Of a stretch of 64,000 nucleotides of DNA, positions 13,060-22,935 are shown one piece after another. Below the pieces are notes generated by a model. It saw only the letters and a program-made list of their open reading frames with translations. It was not told the DNA's origin and did not search any database. The position numbers were made by a program, and so were the translations under genes. The DNA comes from Sipunculus nudus (taxonomy: Eukaryota > Annelida > Sipuncula > Golfingiida > Sipunculidae), in the NCBI GenBank assembly GCA_026874595.1, contig CM049308.1, positions 72,202,624-72,266,623 on the forward strand, given 5' to 3'. Within the stretch, counting starts at the first letter, position 1. Each line of letters begins with the position of its first letter.

Positions 13060-15318
13060 TTCCGAGAGTATCCCACTAAAAATCTATATTTTCTTTTAAC
13101 TTTTATAATAAAAAATGAGCCAACATTCAATATCTCGGTAAATATATCTCCCAAACCGAGGTAAAAAGCCTGGTATACCGGGTTTATCAGCTAGTATGTG
13201 ATAATATGAATTTAAGCTAAATGTTGGTACTTTAATGAAATGTTAGACTATTACCTGTTGTTGGAACAGAACTTGGGTTCTGGAACAGACAAAGGTTAGG
13301 CTACATGGTTTCTGAAGGAGTTTGCACCAAGAATTCCTGCTGGATAAAAAGAGTAAAGTGTAAAATGCTCCTTCCTCCATCAATGTCTGATAATTTGTGG
13401 AATAAGAACAAAACTTGCTATTGTTATACATTTAGCAGACGTCAGATATATTATAATCTCACTGAGATCCAAGTGTTAATATAATTAATATACATAGTGT
13501 CTAAAGTAGTTTGCCCCAATATTGGTGTAGTGTAAACAATGTACCACATGCTTCATATGGCTAAGATGTACCAGTTCATTTGGGTACATTGTATTCACAG
13601 ATTACAGCTCAGGACACCTTCAGATATGCTAAACTATAACATTAAGGTTTTTTTCTGCCATTCTTTACTTTATACCTGAAAATCATCTAAGAGAATATAG
13701 ATTCTCAACAATGACTATTAAGTTTGTCATGGACTTTATTAAGAAAGTTAAACATTACAGGTTTTACCAAACTGAACATTTTGCCTGACTTAGTATTTTT
13801 AATATTTGAGATTATAGCCTAGATTTATTTCTGGAATATTTTCTATTAAAAAAAATAAGCACAAGTGATCATTCCCTGTAAGTGCAAACTGTTGGAAGAA
13901 AATCAACATAAATTGCTTTTGAGTAAAGGCAAGGACACATTTGACAATTTATGCATTGTAAAAGTAAGCACAGCAAATGCAAGACTGCATAATTCAAACT
14001 GTGAATATTTCTTCAGCAAGTGGAGAAAGTGGATATTTCCTTTCCACTTAAATTGCACTATTTTTCCTGAATATCTGTGACACAATTTGATATTTTCTCC
14101 TGCATCTCTTTGTCACACATTGTTCAGACAGTGTGTGAACAATATATTGTTCATTTGATTGGTAGTTTTGATTTCAGTAATAAGACTTTGCAGTTCTGTT
14201 CATTATTCATGAAATAGATGCCACAGTGGCTCACTGAACCAACATCTGAGAATGGGTTGAAATCTGCCACAGACTTGACAGTATAAAGATGCCCTGAATA
14301 TTTTAATTGGAATTATACTTTTGAGTTAGTAAGTGCATTTGTTTATAATCTTTGGTTCAACCTCTTTCCAGTAACATGAGATAATTCTGTTGTCAGAAAC
14401 AGGGGAACTGATTAACATTTTCTTTAATTATCTTGGCAGGATTTTTTGTGAAACACAGAACATTAGAAGAGGAGACAAACCAGACCAGCTTCCAAATTGA
14501 GTGACAAAATTTCTGTTTTCTTGGAAAATATTTTGTCTTTATTTCATTTTATTGACTTTAACATTGGTACCAATAATTTTAGATAGTGAAAACTACGAGG
14601 ACTTCTTTGAAGAGAGTGAGAGGTATGTATTAAGAAACTTTGAATTTAGACTAAATTTGGTAATATTTTCACTCTCAAAAGCATCTGGTTTAACTGCCAC
14701 AGATACTGAAAGTTATTAACACAAAGGATGTATCATATTATTGCCTCTGGTTGTCCTACAAGAATAACCAGCCACCCATCAGTATAAGATTACTGGAGCA
14801 TCAGCTTACTAATAAGCTGCTCAGACATGTCACAGCAGGTCCTATCTCCAGGCAAGCTGCCAGTGTGTGATTTCATTTGAAGAAACCTCAAAAAGTGGTC
14901 ACTGTCAAAAGTAAAAAGGACAGCAATAAGCCCTGCAGATGCTCAGCTTCATTTATTGAAGACCAGTCCCAGTGGTCAAATGGTTACCTTACCTCACTCC
15001 TGAGCATGTACAGTTCTAGAATTTGATTTCAGGGGCTTTCTTGGGTCCCTTGAGAGATTTAATCTACTGATTAGAACATTTTGGTTTTCTTTTTTCTTCT
15101 GCCTGTGTTTGTACAAGTCCTCCAAGGTTGCTTGTTTTCTAAAATATTGGTCAGAGTTATAGTGACAAGTGACAGATTTGCTCCTGACACTCATTGCTGA
15201 CCTTGACCAATTTTCAAAGTCATTACCTTCTTAGCCTATTATTTCTTTTAAGTTCATTATGGCTTAACATATTTCAAAACAGAAAGCTCCTATGGAAAAC
15301 GTGTCCCATCAGAAGCAA
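13060..15318. other. Unique AT-rich DNA, no established gene
   Basis: A short palindrome, TGAACAATATATTGTTCA, lies near 14137-14154. A microexon-like segment is listed separately at 14583. The rest shows no repeat family, RNA gene or domain-bearing frame. Confidence 0.5.
14583..14622 (+). CDS. Speculative 40-nt microexon
   Basis: A pyrimidine-rich tract with TTGAC and TTTAAC as possible branch points leads to TTTTAG. An open, purine-rich 40-nt segment follows, then the donor GTATGT. In the open frame it reads SENYEDFFEESE with a split codon at each end, an acidic peptide unlike the AT-rich background. I do not recognise the protein. The length is not a multiple of three, so it would be a constitutive exon. 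It lies upstream of the candidate first exon at 33188, so it would belong to another gene. Similar splice-like pairs arise by chance in DNA of this length, so confidence is low. Confidence 0.22.
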
Positions 15319-15694
15319 TTTTTAGCGAACCTGTGAGCTTATGCGATGGCACAGCGTCGTCTGTCCATTGTACTCCGTCCGCCGTCCAGGGCTGGCTTTC
15401 CGCCGTCCATAGCTGTAAGTCAGAAACCGTCATAGCTAGCAGCTCCAAATTACATGTAAGAATTAGTTACATATGAAACTTGGTGCCCTGGAGCTTATTA
15501 TTGGGTATCTGCATTAATTAAGATTTTATAGAGAAAAAGCTTAAAAACCTTTAAAAATCTTCTTCTCTGAAACTGTCCAGCCAAATTGTCAAATATTTCA
15601 CAGAAATGATCCCTGGAACAATCTCTCTCAAGTTTGTTCGAATGGTTCCAGTTCGGAGATTTTTGGCCGAGTTACAGGAGGTTGAACTTAGTCA
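15319..15694 (+). mobile_element. Family C repeat, copy C2, 5' part (split by insertion)
   Basis: The sequence starts TTTTAGCGAACCTGTGAGC and continues with CGTC-rich DNA, a GTCAGAAACCGTCATAGCTA phrase and TTTGGCCGAGTTACAGGAGG, matching copy C1. It stops abruptly at GAACTTAGTCA, where C1 continues TTTGGCCAAAAAAGG. The rest of the element resumes at 17847, on the far side of a TIR element. Confidence 0.75.
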
Positions 15695-15749
15695 CCCTTA
15701 GCAAAAATAGAGCTTGCCGCGCACTGTTGCTGCAAACTTGCTGCAACCT

Positions 15750-16349
15750 ATGTTCCCGCAGCCCTTTTCCCGCAGCTTACCCGCAGCCCTTTTCCCGCAG
15801 CCTTCCTGCAGCCTTTCCGCACAATTCCTGCAGCCTTCTCGCACACTTCCCGCAGCCTTCTCGCACACTTCCCGCAGCCTTTCTTGCACACTTCCTGCAG
15901 CCTCTCACACTTCTCGCAGCCTTTTGGCACACTTCCCGCAGCCTTCTCGCACACTTCCCGCAGCCTTTCTTGCACATTTCCCGCAGCCTCTCACACTTCC
16001 CGCAGCCTTCTGGCACACTTCCTGCACACTTCCCACAGCCTTCTCGCACACTTCCCGCAGCCTTTCTTGCACACTTCCCCCAGCCTCTCACACTTCCTGC
16101 AGCCTTCTCGCAGCCTTCTTGCATACTTCCCGCACACTTCCCCCAGCCTTCTCGCACACTTCCCGCAGCCTTTCTTGCACACTTCCCCCAGCCTCTCACA
16201 CTTCCCGCAGCCTTCTCGCAGCCTTCTTGCATACTTCCCGCACACTTCCCGCAGCCTTCTCGCACACTTCCCGCAGCCTTTCTTGCACACTTCCCGCAGC
16301 CTTCTCTCACACTGCTGTAGCCTTCTTGCACACTTCCCGCAGCCTTCTT
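15750..16349 (+). repeat. 22-23 bp GC-rich minisatellite
   Basis: Units of the form CTTCCCGCAGCCTTCTCGCA followed by CA, and a variant with CCTTTCTTGCACA, are repeated more than twenty times. Unit-length changes and larger blocks, such as the segment containing CCCCCAGCCTCTCACACTTCC, are themselves duplicated. Because the array lacks stops, long overlapping frames appear on both strands (for example 15634-16320 and minus 15777-16331). They encode only Pro/Ser/Cys or Gly/Cys/Arg repeats in several frames at once, so none is taken as a gene. Confidence 0.9.
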
Positions 16350-17023
16350 TTAATATGTACTAAATTTTAATTTAAGTGATGTTGTGGCAAGAAATACAAT
16401 GTTTTTATATTGCTTTCATTAAAAAATAAGAGAAATTTTATGAAGTTTGCAAATGAGATATGTTTACAATATAAATTTTATTGAAAACTTCTATTATCCT
16501 CTGCCAAGCGGCTGCCACTTCTGACATTTAACTGCAGTTTATCAGCATTTTTAAACATAAAACAAAAAAAGGGCACATCAGTACTTCATCAAACATGTCC
16601 ACATGGGGATTTGATCACTTTGTGAACATACAATTAACTTTATGATGAGAAATATTAGTTTCCTTCTGTCACTTTGTGTGTAGACTACACTGCAGTACAA
16701 GTTGTACAGTCAGCGCTGTGAGTTTCTGGTAATGATCCAAAAATAATATTAATATTCGGGCAACATTAAGCTACAAGGATCATACAAGGGAATAATAAGG
16801 TTTTTAAGTTACAAATGCATACACAATTTTTTGTATATATGAGAGGTAACAACTTCTTTCAGTGTTTGTGTCACTTGTTGATCTTTCATTCTGGGTGGTC
16901 CGCCATGTTGCCTGTCCTGAGACGCCTTAGGGCGATGGGTAGACTTGGTCCAAACATCCTCTTGGCATGAAATAAATTTAACTTATGCACTTTTTTAATT
17001 TTAAATACACAAAATACCAGTAA

Positions 17024-17205
17024 GGCCAAAAAAAGATATGGTTCTCTTTGCACTTTTTTTTTTAGAAATTAGTGTGGGTGGGTTTTTTTTTTTTAATCTT
17101 TGTTTTTGTATCTTCGATAAATATATATCATATGATAAGGGAAAGCATGATAATAACATTATCTTATTTTCTTAACAGGTAAAAGCACTTAATAACAAAG
17201 GAAAA
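17024..17205 (-). mobile_element. Truncated GGCCAAAAA MITE, copy 3, nested in the TIR element
   Basis: The sequence starts GGCCAAAAAAAGATATGGTT. It then carries, in the opposite orientation to the copy at 2632, the landmarks GTGGGTGGG, ATATGATAAGGGAAAGCAT and ACAGGTAAAAGCACTTAATA. The far end is missing. Its position inside 15695-17846 shows that it inserted into, or was carried by, that element. Confidence 0.6.
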
Positions 17206-17846
17206 CTGACAGAATTACTGATGAAAAATCACTCTTATCAGTGCTTGGCAGCACTTGTCAATTCTTGCTGCGGCAGCCCTTGGGGTACAAATATGTAGTT
17301 CAAACTTACTGGTGGTAGTAACATAACACCCTCTCCTTGTCCTCCCATCAAGTGATTGTATGTTCTAGTTAATCCAATGAGTCCTCTGAACATGCTGGAT
17401 CTGTTGAATGTTACTCTTACTTTAGCTATTTGGCACAGATCTTCATATTTTTACAAGAGCTAACAAAGCACTGTCTTTTCCCTATTTTGCAAAAATGGCT
17501 GCCTTTCCCTCCAAAATCAGTTTAGCCAATCAGAGCAGGGTAAGACAAGAAAAAGTAGAGCAAATGAAACTGAAAAAGGCTGCGGCTAGCCGCAACCCTC
17601 CCGCAGCCTTGCTGCACACAGCATTTAGTCAACTTTATAGGACTGTGCCTAACCGCAATCATCCCGCAACCTTCCAGCACACAATTCAGACTTGCTGCAC
17701 ACTTTCCTGCAGCCTATGGCAGGCAGCGGGAAGCATGCAGCTAGCTGCAGCCTTCCTGCACACTCTTCTTGCAGCCTATTTTGGTTTCTGCTGCTTTGCA
17801 GCACAGTTGCAGCAAAGCAGCGGCAAACTTTTCGTTTTGCTAAGGG

Positions 17847-18125
17847 CAGCTGTCCAAAAAAGCACACTAAAATTAAAATCTCAGAAACGGCTAGAGCTAT
17901 AATCACCAAATTTTATACCAATGTTTTTCACATATGTCATATCTGATTTTGAGGTATTGGTGGCGCCACCTACATTGATGTGTTTTTTACAAGCAAAAAT
18001 GTAATTTTAAACTCTTCTAGCTTATACACTGATTTATGATGAAACTGTTAAGCTGATTGGTTTAAACTTTACAAGAATTATTCTATGGTAGGGTTCTGCC
18101 AGTTTTATAAGAATAGATTGGGTAA
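17847..18125 (+). mobile_element. Family C repeat, copy C2, 3' part
   Basis: It resumes with GTCCAAAAAAGC, ATCTCAGAAACGGCTAGAGC and ATCACCAAATTTTATACCA, includes a perfect GGTGGCGCCACCTACATTGA site near 17950, and ends AAGAATAGATTGGGT like copy C1. Joined with 15319-15694 it represents one copy of about 650 bp before the insertion. Confidence 0.75.
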
Positions 18126-18288
18126 AAACAGGTTTTTTTTTTAAAAAAAAAAGCCTTGTAGCCAATTGAAAAAGGTTTCTGTATTTGAAAACAGATTTGA
18201 CAACATGCTGAGTTTCAGCAGCCAAGTCAAGAGGTCACTCAGTACAACAGGTGGGGTCCAGACATCACCATGGCAACTGACCTGGCTC

Positions 18289-18309
18289 GGGGGGGGGGGG
18301 GGGGGGGGG
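18289..18309. repeat. 21-bp G homopolymer
   Basis: This is an uninterrupted run of G immediately before the palindromic TCTAGA cluster. Runs like this are prone to slippage and sequencing error, so the exact length should be treated cautiously. Confidence 0.85.
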
Positions 18310-18364
18310 TCTAGACAATGTGTCTAGACGTCTAGACACAGCGCCTAGACGTCTAGACACAATG
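18310..18364. repeat. Tandem XbaI-site palindromes
   Basis: 18319-18340 is a perfect 22-bp palindrome with half-site TGTGTCTAGAC. It is followed by a second, imperfect palindrome centred on CTAGACGTCTAG (near 18350). TCTAGAC or CTAGAC occurs five times in about 50 bp. Nothing similar is seen elsewhere in the window. Confidence 0.8.
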
Positions 18365-18447
18365 TTTAGATGCAGAATTCCCAGATTACTTGAACTATAT
18401 CTTTCAACTGTTTGAAAAATCTTGGTTTACATTTTAAGTGAATCAGG

Positions 18448-19980
18448 TTTATCATCAGGTCACATGTGAACTGCTGCGCCCTCATTTTTGGTTGACCTCT
18501 GACCCTGCCCAGTGTCCCTTTTTGTTTGTCTGTTTCCACACATAAACCCGCATATCTCGGGAACCGTTTGACCGATGAGGCTAAAAATTTGGCACAAATG
18601 TAGCCCTTTGATAGCTTTATAACATACACTAACAATGGTGGCGCCACCTGCAACCAGTTTTGCACAGCGTCCATCTGTTAACTTGCCTTGGGATAATATC
18701 ACTCATATCTCAGCAGTGGTTTGACTTATCCACCTGAAATTTTGCAGGTTTATACATCCTGAACAGCTTTCTCGATTTTATGACAGGTGGCGCCACCTTC
18801 ATTCATGTTTACTCTGCAGACATCCAAGCTCATATCTCGGAACCCGTTTGACTGATTTAGCCAAAATTTTGCATGTATATAGATCTCACATGGCTCTTCA
18901 TCATAGGCAAAACTGGTGGTGCCACCTGCAACCATTAATGCACAGCACCCATCTGTTACTCTGCCTTGGGATAATATCACTCATATCTCAGCAGTGGTTG
19001 ACTTATCCACCTGAAATTTTACAGGTTTATACATCCTGGACAGCTTTCTCTATTTATGACAGGTGGCGCCACCTAGATTCACGTTTACTCTGCAGACATC
19101 CAAGCTCATATCTCGGGAAGCATTTGACCGATTGGGCCAAAATTTTGCATGTGTATAGATCTGACATAGCTCGTCATCATAGGCAAACCTTGTGGTGCCA
19201 CCTGCAACCATTTATGCACAGCGTCCATCTGTTCATCTGCCTTGGCATAAAATCATTCATATCTTAGCAGTGGTTTAACATATCCACCTGAAATTTTGCA
19301 GGTTTATACATCCTGGACAGCTTTCTCGATTTTATGACAGGTGGCGCCAACTCAAGGGAAATTTAATGTATTGGCCTAATATTTTAACCTGTCTATGCGT
19401 CTTTGATGGTATTCTCATTTACAAGACAGGTGGTGCCACCTACATTGGCTTTTGCAGTGTATGCGCCTGCTTATTTCTACAGAGGAATTTGATACATCAC
19501 CCTAAAATTAGGCATAGTTATATGTATTGGGTAGCTTTATTGTGTCAAGACTTGTGGCGCCAACTACAATAATTTTTTAACAGTGTATGTCCCTGCTTAT
19601 TTCGCTGGAGGGTTAGACATATGAATATAAACTTATTTATTTTACATGGATTGTACAAATAGTTGATATAACTAATTGCGGCACTCTCCATGGCTCTGGT
19701 GGTGGTGTTCATTTGTCAGCAAGGGTGGAGGAAACCGGAATACCCGGAGAAAATCACCGAACTTGGACAGGCAACTACAACCCACTCTCATGGCCATGCC
19801 TGGAATCGAACCTGGGTCGCCAGCGAAGAGAGCCAAGCGTTTTGGTACCACTCAGCTGTCCAGGTCCCTACGTCTGACATTGGACATATGTATATATCTC
19901 TTTGTTATATACAAGACTGGTGGTGCCAGCTACAATCATTTTTGTGTTGTGTGCACCCATGCCAGAATTTCAGCAATGAT
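18448..19980 (+). mobile_element. Second, end-truncated copy of the Helitron-type array
   Basis: From GTCACATGTGAACTGCTGCG onward it parallels 11660-13000, including TTGACCTCTGACC, CACACATAAACCC and ATATCTCGGGAACCGTTTGA. Palindrome sites lie near 18638, 18786, 18915, 19062, 19192, 19342, 19430, 19552 and 19920. Neither the TC start nor the CTAG end with its hairpin is present, so both termini are lost. A SINE interrupts it at 19630-19882. The later units are the most diverged. Open frames at 18848-19267 and minus 18366-18980 are translations of the array. Confidence 0.75.
19616..19896 (-). mobile_element. tRNA-derived SINE, copy 1, with target duplication
   Basis: On the minus strand, a tRNA-like head carries an A-box-like GCTGAGTGGTACCAAAACGC and a B-box GGTTCGATTCC. 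A central domain follows with TTTTCTCCGGGTATTCCGG and TTTCCTCCACCC, and the tail ends ATGTAAAATAAATAAGTTTA. The flanks GACATATGAATATA (19616-19629) and GACATATGTATATA (19883-19896) form a 14-bp target duplication with one mismatch. The body is 19630-19882. The central motif resembles the conserved domain shared by broadly distributed metazoan SINEs (the MetaSINE type, from memory). The long + frames here are not genes. Confidence 0.85.
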
Positions 19981-20145
19981 GTTTGTGTTATTCTTTCTTG
20001 TTCAAAGTCTTTAGAACTTCCATTGTTCATATACATGTTATACATGTTCTTGAAAAGTAATGGTCCTGCATTGAAGCATTATACCTGGTGTAATCCCATT
20101 GCACAGGTTCGCATTAGGCCTGTAGGCCTTGTTTATGTTATATAA

Positions 20146-20712
20146 CACCACTTAGAATGAAAGGTAAATGTTATTAATCCTCCATAAATTTTAAATTTTT
20201 TCCTACATGGACCAGTTGCCAGCCAGAGATTAAACCAAGCTTTCTAGTATAGGGTGACACCTGCAATACATTACAGACATCAAGACACTAAAGGCGCACT
20301 AGACCCCGTATCATTGCTTGCCAAAAGTCATGCAGTTAAGGATTGATCAGTTGAAATGTGAACAGAAACACAGGCATGCAAAATGAACTTCATTTAATGA
20401 AGATCCATCAGAAACTTGAATAATATAGCTTGTTACAGAAATATATACACATGCATGTTCCTGTTGGAGTGCTGTACCCACAAGAGAAATACATACAGAC
20501 AGACTCTGACACTACAGTCACAAGTCTTATTTAAGAATAAACTGTCAAACTGGTTTAGAATCTTTGATTATCTTACCAACTTCCAAAACATATTTTGTGT
20601 TCCCCTGGTTTTGTTGCTATGTTTGTCTGATAGCAACTGTACACAAAAAGTTATTAACAGATTTTGATGAAAATCAGTGGTTGGTAAGGGTTACACCCAG
20701 GGAACAATCAAT
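20146..20712. other. Unique DNA between repeats, no gene seen
   Basis: This is ordinary AT-rich sequence. Short frames such as 20416-20667 have no recognisable domain. No repeat was matched elsewhere in the window. Confidence 0.5.
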
Positions 20713-21293
20713 ATTTAGCTCAGCTGACTGTAAGGGCAAAGGACACCATGTTGTCACCTATGGGTATTTTTCATTTAAATTTTAATAAAAAATAATTTAA
20801 TAGAATTGTTCTTTACAATAAGGGATTATATGAAACAAATAATGATAGATAAAGACACACTCGACTATATTAAATTAATATAAATTTCCAGGTCTTTTTA
20901 TAGTATTTCTGTTTGTTAATTATATTAATTGCAAAAATTAAAAAAAAAATATAAATTATGTAAAAAAAAATAAAATATTTCTCAGACAAGTACTCATTAA
21001 AAATGTTGATATGTTTGACTCAAAACTTGGAAATAAAATGGTGTATACTTGCAGCATCAGGCCCAGTCAAAACTTGTGTGATAAAAGCACTCCATTTCCA
21101 AATGTTAATAATATAAATGACATCAAATCTCTCCTCTTTATCCCAGGAATTTATCCAAATTTTACATAACTTGAGTTAAACACCATTTCATAATACAGCT
21201 TATATTACCACACAAAACAAGCTAATTGTCTACCCAATCTTTGACGTCATATTTTGTCATAATATATAACAGCTTACACATGGATCCCTTGTT
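20713..21293 (+). mobile_element. Family A repeat, internally deleted copy A4
   Basis: TTTAGCTCAGCTGACTGTAA, the family A 5' end, is joined almost directly to sequence matching the 3' half of copy A3 (CACCATG..GTCACCTATGG, AGGGATTATATGAA, ATAATACAGCTTATATT). It ends AGCTTACACATGGATCCCTT then GTTT, a drifted family A 3' end. Compared with A3, roughly 2 kb is missing. It abuts family B copy B1. Confidence 0.65.
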
Positions 21294-21298
21294 TCTAA

Positions 21299-21996
21299 TT
21301 TTTAGCTCAACTGACTGTAAGTCATCTGAGCTATAGTGATCACTCTTTGTCCGTCGTCCATCTGTCCATCTGTCTGTCGGTTAACCAGGCACAAATCATA
21401 ACCGCTGGACCTAGAATCTTGTTACTTGACATTCTAAGAGGTCCATGAAAAATCTCCTTGGAAACCAGAAATAAGGTCTCTGTTACCCATATCCTTTGAG
21501 CTATGGGGCTCCCAATTACCCCCCAGAATAATTGAAAATTTGATTAAAAAAAAAAAAACTGCAACATCTCAATAACTACAACACTGATGGTCATGATTTT
21601 TGGCATACATATTGATCAAGAGGTGTTCCATCAGTTCATGCAGACCACTGGTGCCACCTGTACTTTTCGATTTTTTTACGCATTTTTTTCTCTTATGTTT
21701 GAGACCTTTAGTGATGTAGTTATCTGAACAACTAATGCAGAGATCACCATGATTTTTTGCATGGATATTGACCATTAAGTGTTTTTAATAGTTTCTGCAG
21801 ACTGGTGGAGCCACCTGTATTTTTTTAAAGTTTACACATTTTTTCTCTATTTTTGAGATATATAACTACAGACACAATCTTGGCCTGTAGGTTAATCTGT
21901 TTGATGCTTCATCAAATGAAATGTATATACTACCATTCAGATGATAAAATTTCCTTTTGCCAGTCAGCTGAGTGTCATGACCCATGGGTCACTTGT
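21299..21996 (+). mobile_element. Family B interspersed repeat, copy B1
   Basis: It starts TTTTAGCTCAACTGACTGTA then AGTCATCTGAGC, and ends CAGCTGAGTGTCATGACCCA then TGGGTCACTTGTT. Between them are CACAAATCATAACCGCTGGA, CTTGGAAACC, GAGCTATGGGGCT, and two tandem modules ending in TGGTGCCACCTGTA and TGGTGGAGCCACCTGTA. The ends are shared with family A and the middle with copy B2 at 54563. No protein is encoded. Confidence 0.75.
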
Positions 21997-22935
21997 TATT
22001 ATTGTTTTGAGACTGTCTAATGACAGCAGTTATGTCAGTTTCTCGACTGTGGTTTCATCTAGTGTCCCAAAACCTTGTGTATTTACTGATTATGACTGGT
22101 TTCTTCAGTTCCTGAAGAGTGGTGACACCACCTGTATTTTTTTTCAATTTTTTATGATTATTTTCCTTTATTTTTAGACTGCCAAATTATATTGGTACTA
22201 TCAGATCTGCAACTGAGGTTTCATCTAGTGTCCTGAAACTTAGTGTGTTATTATTTCTACACTAGCTTGAATAAGGCGATGCCTAGTAGAAATCACCCTG
22301 CCTTTCTGTCTGTTCACATTTCTGTATGTCCATCAAATTTGTTCCCTGATAATAACTCCAGTTTGGATTGACATATTGATTTCAAACTTGAATTACATAT
22401 AGCCTACATCTAAAGCAAGAACTCCATTGATTTTTGGTCATGAGGTCAAAGGTAAAGGTCAGAGGATGGTGAAGACCCACATATTTAGAAGATTCTGGAT
22501 GCATTTTAGTCCAAATTTTTCATCCCAAACCTTCTATCTTGCAAATTTAGCTGACCTGCAAATAAGAGAAGAACCTGATTGATTTCGGGGTCAAATGTCT
22601 GAAGGTCACCGGGACCATCTGTCCACATATTTGTTTTCCAGATTATAACTCTAGTTTGGATTGAGATATCGGCTTCAACCTTCACATATAGATGACCTAC
22701 CAATAATGTAAAAACCCTTTAGATTTTTCGGTCATGAGGTCAAGGTCACAGTACCCACTTTTTTAAAAAGATTGTGTATGCATTTTGAACCAAACTTTTT
22801 ATCCCAAACCTTCCATCTTCCACATGTTGCTCACCTGAATATGGAAAAGATTCAGTAAGTTAGGTTTTCATGAAAATATTCTCATAATCAATTTCAGCTG
22901 AGTGCTGTGACCAACAGGTCCCATTTTATTGGTAA
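21997..22935 (+). repeat. Further family B-like module and a ~290-bp tandem pair
   Basis: 22000-22140 is another module of the family B type, ending GGTGACACCACCTGTA. From 22335 two copies of a roughly 290-bp unit follow, recognised by TAACTCCAGTTTGGATTGA / TAACTCTAGTTTGGATTGA (about 22344 and 22637), GGTCATGAGGTCAA (about 22437 and 22730) and CCAAACCTTC.ATCTT (about 22526 and 22806). The block closes with CAGCTGAGTGCTGTGACCAA at about 22899, another A/B-type 3' end. It is probably a composite of related elements. Confidence 0.6.

Larger units (their letters stand above)
15695..17846. mobile_element. 2.15-kb TIR DNA element inserted in family C
   Basis: The outer ends are CCCTTAGCAAAA and TTTTGCTAAGGG. 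The inverted similarity extends imperfectly for about 40 bp: TTGCCGC and TTGCTGCAAAC at the left, against GTTGCAGCAAAGCAGCGGCAA at the right. The flanking family C sequence is interrupted exactly at these points. A 2-bp CA on each side may be the target duplication. The left third is a GC-rich minisatellite, the right end has related but more diverged CCCGCAGCC phrases, and the centre is AT-rich with a nested MITE. No transposase is visible. The ends do not let me name the superfamily with confidence. Confidence 0.7.

Noticed and set aside
15634-16370. Overlapping frames of up to 228 aa, Pro/Ser/Phe-rich on + and Gly/Cys/Arg-rich on -
   Set aside because: All are translations of the CGCAGCC minisatellite in several frames at once, inside a transposable element.
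11984-19267. Open frames with shared peptides across the 11.7-13.0 and 18.4-19.3 kb arrays
   Set aside because: The shared peptides come from shared repeat DNA. The frames break between units and appear on both strands.
19676-20145. 112- and 151-aa frames
   Set aside because: They cover a minus-strand SINE and adjoining array DNA.
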